Shown here in pieces: positions 1 through 5,523 of a stretch of DNA of 5,523 nucleotides. The translations under genes were made by a program, and so were the position numbers. The DNA is from Pseudomonadota bacterium (lineage in GTDB: Bacteria > Pseudomonadota > Gammaproteobacteria > Steroidobacterales > Woeseiaceae), in assembly GCA_022565135.1 (NCBI GenBank), contig JADFKA010000139.1:1-5523 (forward strand), given 5' to 3'. Numbering within the stretch: position 1 is the stretch's first letter; every line of letters starts with the position of its first letter. The notes under the pieces are model-generated. The model was not told where the DNA came from, ran no database searches, and worked only from the letters and a program-made list of their open reading frames with translations.

Positions 1-1109
1 TAGGCGATTGCCACGGCCAGCGAACGGACGTTATGGCTACCGAATGCGGGTCGAATCAATACCGTGTTGTCCAGCATGGTGTGGGTCAGGCGTTCGAAAC
101 AGGCGTCCGATTCCCACTTCTTCGTCCAGACGGGCGGTGTCTTGTAGGCCCGAACGGCGGCCGCGGTCTCGGCGTCCCAGTAGGCGCCCTTGACGAGGCG
201 AACCGCGAACCGTGTGCCGCGCTTTTTCCCCCATTGCAGCAGGCCTTCCAGGTCGCGCTCCGCGTCCACCAAATACGCCTGGACGACAATGCCCACGTGC
301 TCCCAGTCGCGAAATTCATCTTCCATCAGCACCGTCTTGAACAACTCGAGCGTAAGATCGCGGTGCTTGGTGGACTCCATGTCGATGTTGATGAAGGCAC
401 CGACCTCGCGGGCCTGCCGAAGTAACGGGCGGAGACGCCGGCCGACGTTGCGAATCGCACGCGGCGGATCGATGGCGTCGTAGTGCGGGTCCATCCCGGT
501 CAGCTTGACCGACATATTGATCGTCGGGATTTGGGCACGCTGCGAACCGTCGATCAGCGGCATTCGCGGCCACTTACACGCCTGAACCGCCAACTCGTCC
601 ATGAGCGTGTGATAGACATCGACGTAGTGATCGGCGGCCTTGTGACTCGTCGTGGATTCGCCGAGCACATCGAGCGTAAATCCCATGCCCTGGCGACGAA
701 GTCGCTTAATGGTCCGCAGGACGCTCGGTCCGTCGTAGCCGGTGATGAACCGTTCGGCCATCTTCGACGCACCGAAACGGGTGGCAGAGCCGATCAGATC
801 TTCTCGCACTTTCCGAAGCGGACCGCGTCCCACCACGGCATGGAAGGATTTGGGCAGGCGGCCGGTCGAGCGCGGAAGATACTCGGCCAGGTGTTGCGTA
901 ATGGCGGTATTTGTGCGAAGAGCGGGAAGACAATCCACGAAGGTGAAGGCCCGCGTCTTGAGCGATTCGTCCTGCTCCAAGAGATGCGTCGCCCGTTCGA
1001 GCCACCAAGCAGGTTGCCAGACTCTCGGTTGAGCCGTGTCGGCCCGCTCGAAGATCTCTTGCCCGATTTGTCTCACGCGCCGGTTGAATGCTGTTGAATC
1101 GGTCATCAT
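1..1109 (-). CDS. putA: Proline dehydrogenase domain of a PutA-type proline catabolism enzyme (partial, 3' end outside window)
   Basis: The product should be the FAD-dependent enzyme that oxidises L-proline to pyrroline-5-carboxylate, the first step of proline breakdown. In the window, 369 codons follow the start before the left edge. A helical N-terminal arm of about 140 residues leads into the beta/alpha barrel. The barrel shows FTLDVLGE (144-151), SVKLT (200-204), INIDMES (240-246), VVQAYL around Q277, the FAD/substrate signature RLVKGAYWD (304-312), and RPAFGSHNVRS (353-363). RLVKGAYWD followed by PVW..K...D.CFE is more like PutA than the short monofunctional enzymes, so a C-terminal aldehyde dehydrogenase domain is expected outside the window but not seen. 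Two ATG codons stand in tandem (1109 and 1106) just after an in-frame TGA two codons upstream. The ribosome site is weak (AAGG about 13 bases away). The gene lies 56 bases downstream of the helicase in the same direction. GC is about 62% over the first 360 bases. Confidence 0.9.
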   Translation of the reverse strand, partial: MMTDSTAFNRRVRQIGQEIFERADTAQPRVWQPAWWLERATHLLEQDESLKTRAFTFVDCLPALRTNTAITQHLAEYLPRSTGRLPKSFHAVVGRGPLRKVREDLIGSATRFGASKMAERFITGYDGPSVLRTIKRLRRQGMGFTLDVLGESTTSHKAADHYVDVYHTLMDELAVQACKWPRMPLIDGSQRAQIPTINMSVKLTGMDPHYDAIDPPRAIRNVGRRLRPLLRQAREVGAFINIDMESTKHRDLTLELFKTVLMEDEFRDWEHVGIVVQAYLVDAERDLEGLLQWGKKRGTRFAVRLVKGAYWDAETAAAVRAYKTPPVWTKKWESDACFERLTHTMLDNTVLIRPAFGSHNVRSLAVAIA

Positions 1110-1122
1110 AAATCAACGGAAA

Positions 1123-1150
1123 CCTTGCGGGCCCTTCGCGTCCTTGCGGG
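1123..1150. repeat. Three tandem 9-10 base CCTTGCGGG-like units
   Basis: The gap between the helicase stop and the proline dehydrogenase start holds CCTTGCGGG (1123-1131, plus one C), CCTTCGCGT (1133-1141) and CCTTGCGGG (1142-1150). The outer two units are identical and the middle one differs at three positions. Similar runs of 'CTTTGCGTCCTTTGCG' type are, from memory, dispersed short repeats in intergenic DNA of several environmental phyla; kinship with them is inferred. The set lies just upstream of the proline dehydrogenase start, and its AAGG on the minus strand is the only ribosome-site-like sequence there. Confidence 0.5.
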
Positions 1151-1165
1151 GCAGTGCCGTCTCAA

Positions 1166-4135
1166 TCATGGTCGAGCGACGTCCAAGTCTTTCAGATCCG
1201 CGATTCGTCGCGCCGAAAGAAACACCAGCCGGCAGGTGTCTACCGGCTTACGCCAAAGGCGCGACATAGCGCGGGCGTACAGTTCCATCTGCGGGCGGTA
1301 GTGCTTGGCGCGTGCCTCCACTTCGTCGGGGCCGATCGCATCCGTCTTGAAATCGATAATATCGATCCGTCCACCGTCCGGATGTGGTAGGATACCGTCG
1401 ACGATGCCTCGCACCAAGACGTCGTCGCCGGGCGCGGGTTCGACGGTGGTGTCCAAGAAATCAGCCGGCTCAGTGGCAATGTAGGCAAATTCTCGGCGGT
1501 ATTTCTCTCCTGCCTTGCCGATCGCCCGTCCGAGCGGTGTGGCAGCGAACCATTCGAGGGCGGCCTTGTCCACCACCTCACATTCCTCAGCCCGCAGAAT
1601 GCCGTTCGCGACCATTCGTTGCAATTCCGACGCCAGCCCGGTGGGGGTCGCGGCGGCGCCAAAATCGAGATGTTCCAGCACGCGATGCGTCAGAATGCCG
1701 CGCTGTTGCGATTCTTCCCGTGAGCCGCCTGTCTTCGACGAAGGTGGCGCGGTACGAAGCTGGGTCTCATCCGTCGTGCCCGTCCGCAGTTCGGGGTCGG
1801 TCAGATAGTCGAAAGTTCCCTTGAATGAACTGGCGCCGACGACGGCCGGGCAAGAACCTGACGACAGATACGGGTAGACGAATTCGCTTCGGTCTATCGT
1901 TTCTGAGATTCTTGGATCGTCTGGGTTCCAGGATTCGCTCGCGGGCAGGGGTTGCACGCGGGCGGCGGCTTCTCTTGTTTTTGCGTTCTTGTCCTGGGCT
2001 GATGTTCCCGGCGACCATCCTGCGATTTCCGCGCCGTCATGAATGTGTAGTTTTACCAACGATCCTTCGCCCTTCGAGCCGTGGATTCCGGTCACGGTTC
2101 CTTTCGGTGCGGCGGCCAGCACCGGTAGGAGCCAGTCGAGCGGGGTCCTGGCCGCGGCAAGATTGTGCTGCGTCAAGAGCGAATCGGCGGGCGTGCCTTT
2201 GGTCTTGGTGCGCAGGCGGTCGGTGTTGTGCAGCGATCCCAGCAAGACCAGCTTTGTCCTGGCTCGGGTCATCGCGACATAGAGCAGTCGCCTTTCCTCT
2301 TCGATCATCTCAGGTTTGCCCGTTGCAAATTCTGACGGAAAATTGCCATCGGCAACATTCAGCACATAGACAGCGTCCCACTCCTGTCCTTTCGCAGAAT
2401 GCACGGTCGACAAAACCAGGTAGTCCTCGTCCAGATACGGGTCGCCGGCGAGGTCGCCTGCTGCACTTGGCGGATCGAGCGTCAGCTCGGTCAGAAATCG
2501 TTCGCGCGTTGGATATCGCCCGGAAATCTGCTCGAGTTGTTCAAGGTCTGCCTCACGCGTATCGAGGCCGTCGTACAATCGCTCAAGATGCGGTTGATAC
2601 CAACGCCGTACCTGTGTGAGCTGCGTCTGCCAACCAACGTCGTCAATTTCAGCTGCTGACAGCGATTCCATCAGTTCGCAAAAATCACCCCAGCCAGCGG
2701 CGGTTGCCGCCGGTGGTCGAAAACTACGCATCGCTGAAAATACGTAATCGCGGTGCGCGAGGTGCTGAAAACATCGCGACGCGTATGCCGGGCCCATGCC
2801 CGGCAGTAGTTTCAGGACACGAAACGCGGCAATTTCATTCTTTGGATTTTCTGCCCACTTGAGTACCGATAACACGTCTTTTACATGGCCCGCTTCAAGA
2901 AACTTGAGGCCGCCGTATTTGACGTAGGGGATATTCCTTCGCACCAGCTCAAGTTCGAGCCTGTCGCTGTGATGGGCACCACGAAATAGCACCGCCTGAT
3001 CCATGAGCTGCATGCCTGCTTCACGATTCTCGAGAATTGCAGCAATAACAAATTCCGCCTCCGCATCACCATCCTCGACGGTCACATAAGTCGGACTTGC
3101 ACCATCTTTACGCTGTGAATACAAATTCTTGCGGTATAGTCGCTCGCTTTCCGCAATCAGACAGTTTGCAGAATCAAGTATTGCCTGTGTTGACCGGTAA
3201 TTTTCGGCGAGCGAGATGACCTTTGCAGCCGGCGTGAACTGATCGGCAAAGCCCAGGATATTTTCGACGTCGGCCGCCCTGAATGAATAGATCGACTGTG
3301 CGTCATCGCCGACAACCGTTACACCATCGCCATCGGGTTTGATAGCGCGCAGAATCTGTGCCTGAATGAGGTTGGTGTCTTGATATTCATCCACGAGTAC
3401 ATGGTCGAACCATGAACCAATTTCACTCGCAAATTCTGCGTCTGCGACAAGATGCCCCCAGTAAAGCAACAGGTCATCGTAATCGAGCGACTGACACTGC
3501 TGCTTGCGATCGACATAGTGCAGAAACAACTCACGGAGTTCGGCTTCCCAGTCTGTACACCATGGATAGAATTCACTGAGTATGTCGGCCAAAGGTTTTT
3601 GTGTGTTGACACATCGTGAATAAATCGCGAGGCAGGTATCCTTTTTCGGAAACCGACGCATTTTCCGGGACAATGCCAGTTCGTGCCTCGTGATATCGAT
3701 GCTATCGGCAGCGTCGCCACGATCGAGAACCGAGAAGCCTGGGTCAAGTCCGAGATTGCCGGCGTAGCATCTCAACAAACGATTGGCGATCGAGTGAAAC
3801 GTGCCAGACCATGGCAAAATTCCAGCCGGTAACCGAACTGCGTCAGCCGCTGCGATTGCTCGGCGCACGATGGTATCGACACGACGGTTCATTTCCTGGG
3901 CCGCACGGCGCGTGAATGTCAGCAATAGGATGCGTTCGGGACTAACGCCACAAATAATCAAGTGAGCCACGCGGTGCGCCAGCATCATCGTCTTGCCCGT
4001 GCCGGCACCGGCAATGACGAGCAACGGGCCAGCCCGGAAGTTGTTGCCGGCGTCTGGCGCGCCGTAAACTGCCGCCTGGCGTTGTGCCGGGTTCAGTGTC
4101 ACAAGGTAGTCGTCGGTACGTTCGGCCGCTTGCAC
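1166..4135 (-). CDS. UvrD-family ATP-dependent helicase with C-terminal AddA/RecB-type nuclease domain (989 aa)
   Basis: This is a predicted 3'-5' SF1A DNA helicase joined to a nuclease, acting in DNA repair or recombination. The motor is complete: Q motif LNPAQRQ (14-20), Walker A AGAGTGKT (42-49), Ia LLLTFTRRAAQEM (70-82), Ib GTFHS (111-115), Walker B VDEYQD (248-253), III GDDAQSIYSFR (276-286), IV ENYRS (311-315), V STVHSAKGQEW (576-586), VI EEERRLLYVAMTRAR (612-626). The nuclease residues are also intact: G813-x3-H817, D913 in RGIVDG, D928-x-K930 in IIDFKTD, and Q949-x3-Y953. The UvrD-like family matching residues 1-626 usually ends near 690 residues, while residues from about 627 resemble AddA. 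GC changes from about 53% to about 61% at that point, so the gene may be a fusion or an assembly chimera. No AddB is present. The GTG start at 4135 is chosen because GAGGG lies six bases upstream and an in-frame TAA lies at 4166-4168. An SOS box precedes it. Confidence 0.85.
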   Translation of the reverse strand: MQAAERTDDYLVTLNPAQRQAAVYGAPDAGNNFRAGPLLVIAGAGTGKTMMLAHRVAHLIICGVSPERILLLTFTRRAAQEMNRRVDTIVRRAIAAADAVRLPAGILPWSGTFHSIANRLLRCYAGNLGLDPGFSVLDRGDAADSIDITRHELALSRKMRRFPKKDTCLAIYSRCVNTQKPLADILSEFYPWCTDWEAELRELFLHYVDRKQQCQSLDYDDLLLYWGHLVADAEFASEIGSWFDHVLVDEYQDTNLIQAQILRAIKPDGDGVTVVGDDAQSIYSFRAADVENILGFADQFTPAAKVISLAENYRSTQAILDSANCLIAESERLYRKNLYSQRKDGASPTYVTVEDGDAEAEFVIAAILENREAGMQLMDQAVLFRGAHHSDRLELELVRRNIPYVKYGGLKFLEAGHVKDVLSVLKWAENPKNEIAAFRVLKLLPGMGPAYASRCFQHLAHRDYVFSAMRSFRPPAATAAGWGDFCELMESLSAAEIDDVGWQTQLTQVRRWYQPHLERLYDGLDTREADLEQLEQISGRYPTRERFLTELTLDPPSAAGDLAGDPYLDEDYLVLSTVHSAKGQEWDAVYVLNVADGNFPSEFATGKPEMIEEERRLLYVAMTRARTKLVLLGSLHNTDRLRTKTKGTPADSLLTQHNLAAARTPLDWLLPVLAAAPKGTVTGIHGSKGEGSLVKLHIHDGAEIAGWSPGTSAQDKNAKTREAAARVQPLPASESWNPDDPRISETIDRSEFVYPYLSSGSCPAVVGASSFKGTFDYLTDPELRTGTTDETQLRTAPPSSKTGGSREESQQRGILTHRVLEHLDFGAAATPTGLASELQRMVANGILRAEECEVVDKAALEWFAATPLGRAIGKAGEKYRREFAYIATEPADFLDTTVEPAPGDDVLVRGIVDGILPHPDGGRIDIIDFKTDAIGPDEVEARAKHYRPQMELYARAMSRLWRKPVDTCRLVFLSARRIADLKDLDVARP
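2234..2302 (-). other. Homology and GC switch point inside the helicase gene (motif VI)
   Basis: This stretch encodes residues 612-634 of the helicase, motif VI and the following beta strand. Upstream in the protein, the sequence matches a UvrD-like family that typically runs LDEDYL.LSTIHSAKGQEW through MTRA. Downstream, the text (LVLLGS, then AARTPLDWLLPVL, VKLHIHDGAEIAGW, RGILTHRVLEHLDF) follows the AddA pattern. The hand-counted GC fraction is 792/1500 for 2281-3780 and 664/1080 for 1201-2280. The reading frame is unbroken. Whether this is a natural fusion or a joint made in assembly cannot be decided here; the exact joint could lie some tens of bases either way. Confidence 0.6.
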
Positions 4136-4140
4136 GGTAG

Positions 4141-4146
4141 GCCCTC
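4141..4146 (-). promoter_or_regulatory. Ribosome binding site setting the helicase GTG start
   Basis: On the minus strand this reads GAGGGC, with GAGGG complementary to the 16S tail, six bases before the GTG at 4135. It supports the non-ATG start, since an in-frame stop lies only ten codons upstream and no ATG lies between. The site is part of a small CCTC-C-GAGG inverted repeat (4143-4151) that could form a weak hairpin. Confidence 0.6.
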
Positions 4147-4157
4147 GGAGGAAATAT

Positions 4158-4173
4158 CTGTATTTTTATACAG
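4158..4173. promoter_or_regulatory. LexA-binding SOS box
   Basis: The sequence CTGTATTTTTATACAG is a perfect inverted repeat of CTGTAT/ATACAG around four T bases. It matches the CTGT-N8-ACAG operator recognised by LexA in E. coli and relatives, agreeing at 14 of 16 positions with CTGTATATATATACAG; the flanking TA after ACAG also agrees. Its centre is about 30 bases upstream of the helicase GTG, where LexA would block transcription initiation. This predicts induction by DNA damage, as known for uvrD in E. coli. It could also affect the divergent permease, whose start is 140 bases away on the other side. Binding itself is inferred. Confidence 0.75.
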
Positions 4174-4191
4174 TACTGGATGAATTTACAA
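4165..4191 (-). promoter_or_regulatory. Possible sigma-70 promoter for the helicase
   Basis: On the minus strand, TTGTAA (4191-4186) is followed after 15 bases by TATAAA (4170-4165), which lies inside the SOS box. Another -35-like hexamer, TTGCAC (4197-4192), is 21 bases from the same -10. Neither spacing is ideal, so the -10 call is better supported than the -35. Overlap of the -10 with the LexA operator would be the usual repression geometry. Confidence 0.35.
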
Positions 4192-4312
4192 GTGCAAGTT
4201 CGCGCCGGCACATAATTCCTCAGGAAGCAGTGCCACGCTTTTGCTCGCAAGCTCGTGTATAAGTCGAAGCAGACACCCTTCAAGAGACCCTCGTGACTGA
4301 TGACTTGATCGA

Positions 4313-5523
4313 ATGACGCCTGACATCGCATTTGTTCTGGGCGTTCTCATCGTCTCGCTGATCCTGTTTATCAGCGAAGTCATTCGCATGGACCTCGTCG
4401 CCTTGCTGGTGCTTGGTGCGCTGGCCGTGAAAGGGGTGATTGACGCCGATCAGGCGTTTGCCGGATTTTCGAATAGCGCTGTGATCACGGTCTGGGCAAT
4501 GTTCATCCTGAGCGCTGGACTTACCCGCACCGGCATCGCCGCCATTATCGGGCGCCAGGTCATGCGCCTGGGCGGTAGTCGCGAATTCACGATGATTTTC
4601 GTCATTATGATTACGGGCGCAGTGCTGTCAGCGTTCATGAACAACATCGGCGTCGCCGCATTGATGTTGCCCGTCGTCGTCGAAATTGCACGCCGCACGC
4701 GCGTTCCCGCATCGCGACTGTTGATGCCCCTGGCTTATTCAACCTTGCTCGGTGGCCTGATGACATTAATTGGCACGCCGCCAAATCTCCTGATTAGTGA
4801 GGCGTTGACGCAGAACGGCAACGCACCGTTCAAGTTGTTCGATTTCACGCCACTGGGCGGCGCTATTATGATCGTTGGCGTATTGTTCGTCACTCTTTTC
4901 GGCCGTTTTTTACTGCCCAAGCGCCACGCTGAACGCGACAAGCACGTCAGCCAACGCAGTCTTCGCTCCCAGTACAAGCTACATGAACACACGTTCATGA
5001 TGCGTGTTCCAAGATTCTCGGTACTCGTCGGCAAGACTCTCGCCGAAAGCCGTATTGGCACATCTACCGGGTTGATCATTTTAGCCCTGGTTCGGGAAGG
5101 TCGCAGCGAAACCCTGCCAAGTCGTCAAACCATCCTGCGCGGTGGCGACGGTATCCTCGTGCAGGGTCGGCTCGATCAATTCCGTGAGTTGCGCCGCTGG
5201 AGCGATCTCGTTATCGAACGTGAGGCACCGGTCCTGAAGTCCATGGTGGCGGCGAAAGTCGCTTATGCAGAGGTGACGATCGCCGACACATCTCCGCTCA
5301 TATCGGAACTCGTGCGCGACGCGGCATTTCGCACCCATTTCAACGTCGCCGTCGTCGGACTGTGGCGCAAGGACCGATACCGCCTCACCAATCTTGCCTA
5401 CGTGCCGCTGAGAACGGGCGAACGAATTCTCGTGCAAGGAGAATTCGCCGCACTGGAACAACTCGAAAAGTTTTCTGATTTCTCTGCCATCGAAATTCTC
5501 AGCGCCGAGCGTCTGGAAGAGCA
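4313..5523 (+). CDS. SLC13-family (DASS/CitMHS-like) permease with two TrkA-C domains (partial, 3' end outside window)
   Basis: This is an inner-membrane transporter related to sodium/anion symporters for sulfate, dicarboxylates or similar ions; the substrate cannot be told from the sequence. The window holds 403 codons. Hydrophobic segments lie at about 5-21, 27-42, 55-70, 93-108, 138-158 and 182-201. The family signatures are SAFMNNIGVAALMLP (106-120) and LIGTPPNLLIS (152-162), the substrate/cation site motifs. Two soluble TrkA-C (RCK_C) domains follow, about 228-297 (VGKTLAESRIG...ILRGGDGILVQG) and 316-387 (ISELV...VPLRTGERILVQG). Relatives with this layout are around 600 residues, so the second half of the membrane domain probably lies beyond the right edge. 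The ATG at 4313 follows an in-frame TGA (4301-4303); a later start at M26 would lose the first membrane segment. No good ribosome site is seen. The gene is divergent from the helicase. Confidence 0.88.
   Translation, partial: MTPDIAFVLGVLIVSLILFISEVIRMDLVALLVLGALAVKGVIDADQAFAGFSNSAVITVWAMFILSAGLTRTGIAAIIGRQVMRLGGSREFTMIFVIMITGAVLSAFMNNIGVAALMLPVVVEIARRTRVPASRLLMPLAYSTLLGGLMTLIGTPPNLLISEALTQNGNAPFKLFDFTPLGGAIMIVGVLFVTLFGRFLLPKRHAERDKHVSQRSLRSQYKLHEHTFMMRVPRFSVLVGKTLAESRIGTSTGLIILALVREGRSETLPSRQTILRGGDGILVQGRLDQFRELRRWSDLVIEREAPVLKSMVAAKVAYAEVTIADTSPLISELVRDAAFRTHFNVAVVGLWRKDRYRLTNLAYVPLRTGERILVQGEFAALEQLEKFSDFSAIEILSAERLEE

Larger units (their letters stand above)
4136..4312. other. Divergent intergenic region between helicase and permease
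   Basis: These 177 bases separate two divergently read genes. The helicase-proximal part is AT-rich and holds the ribosome site, the SOS box and probable promoter elements. The part nearer the permease (about 4200-4312) shows no convincing -35/-10 pair. TATAAG at 4258-4263 resembles a -10 hexamer, but the nearest TTG-type hexamer (4241-4246) is only 11 bases away. No RNA gene or attachment site is visible. Confidence 0.6.

Noticed and set aside
483..1097. A 204-codon plus-strand open frame
   Set aside because: It lies antisense to the proline dehydrogenase gene, whose minus-strand protein shows clear family motifs; the plus-strand protein is arginine-rich with no recognisable domain.
1110..1165. 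Possible terminator between helicase and proline dehydrogenase
   Set aside because: The repeats here are direct, not inverted, and no T run follows on the minus strand.
1825..2619. A 264-codon plus-strand open frame
   Set aside because: It is antisense to the helicase-nuclease gene, very rich in Arg, Ser and Cys, without any known motif; a shadow of GC-rich codon use.
4258..4263. TATAAG as a -10 element for the permease
   Set aside because: The only TTG-type hexamer near it (4241-4246) is 11 bases away, too close for sigma-70, so no promoter is called.
4450..5461. Three minus-strand open frames opposite the permease (4450-4698, 4735-5079, 5081-5461)
   Set aside because: The plus strand reads as one continuous SLC13/TrkA-C protein throughout this region, so these are antisense shadows.
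1..5523. CRISPR array, tRNA/rRNA gene, insertion sequence or phage defence island
   Set aside because: No spaced direct repeats, RNA gene signature, transposase or terminal inverted repeats were seen. The helicase-nuclease alone is not enough to call a defence system.

Overview
The window reads as bacterial DNA, probably from an environmental or metagenomic assembly. It carries three protein genes and almost no spare sequence. From the left they are: (1) the 5' two-fifths or so of a proline dehydrogenase gene of the PutA type on the minus strand (1-1109), cut by the left edge; (2) a complete 989-residue helicase-nuclease on the minus strand (1166-4135), with a UvrD-family SF1A motor followed by an AddA/RecB-type PD-(D/E)XK nuclease; (3) a divergent SLC13-type membrane transporter with two TrkA-C domains on the plus strand (4313-5523), cut by the right edge.

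The 177-base divergent intergenic region holds a near-consensus SOS box, CTGT-N8-ACAG at 4158-4173, about 30 bases upstream of the helicase GTG start. This form of LexA box is the one known from gamma- and beta-Proteobacteria. It fits a DNA-repair helicase, and it is the best taxonomic clue for the right-hand part. The 56-base gap between the helicase and proline dehydrogenase genes holds three tandem 9-10 base CCTTGCGGG-like units. No terminator is visible there, so the two minus-strand genes could be co-transcribed.

The most important observation is a discontinuity inside the helicase gene. Residues 1 to about 626 follow a proteobacterial UvrD-like family through motif VI. Such proteins, as I remember them, normally end soon afterwards, at roughly 690 residues. 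From about residue 627 the protein instead looks like the C-terminal third of AddA. By hand count GC is about 53% in 2281-3780 and about 61% in 1201-2280, and about 62% in the first 360 bases of the proline dehydrogenase region. The homology switch and the GC switch fall at the same place, around 2230-2310, in the most conserved helicase motif. Either this is a true in-frame fusion making a single-chain, SOS-controlled helicase-nuclease, or two genomes have been joined in assembly at a shared motif VI sequence. The window alone cannot settle this. The coincidence of signals, and the absence of any AddB partner, make an artefact a serious possibility.

If the contig is real, the layout is an SOS-inducible repair helicase-nuclease transcribed towards a proline catabolism gene and divergent from an anion/metabolite permease. 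No functional link among the three is evident.
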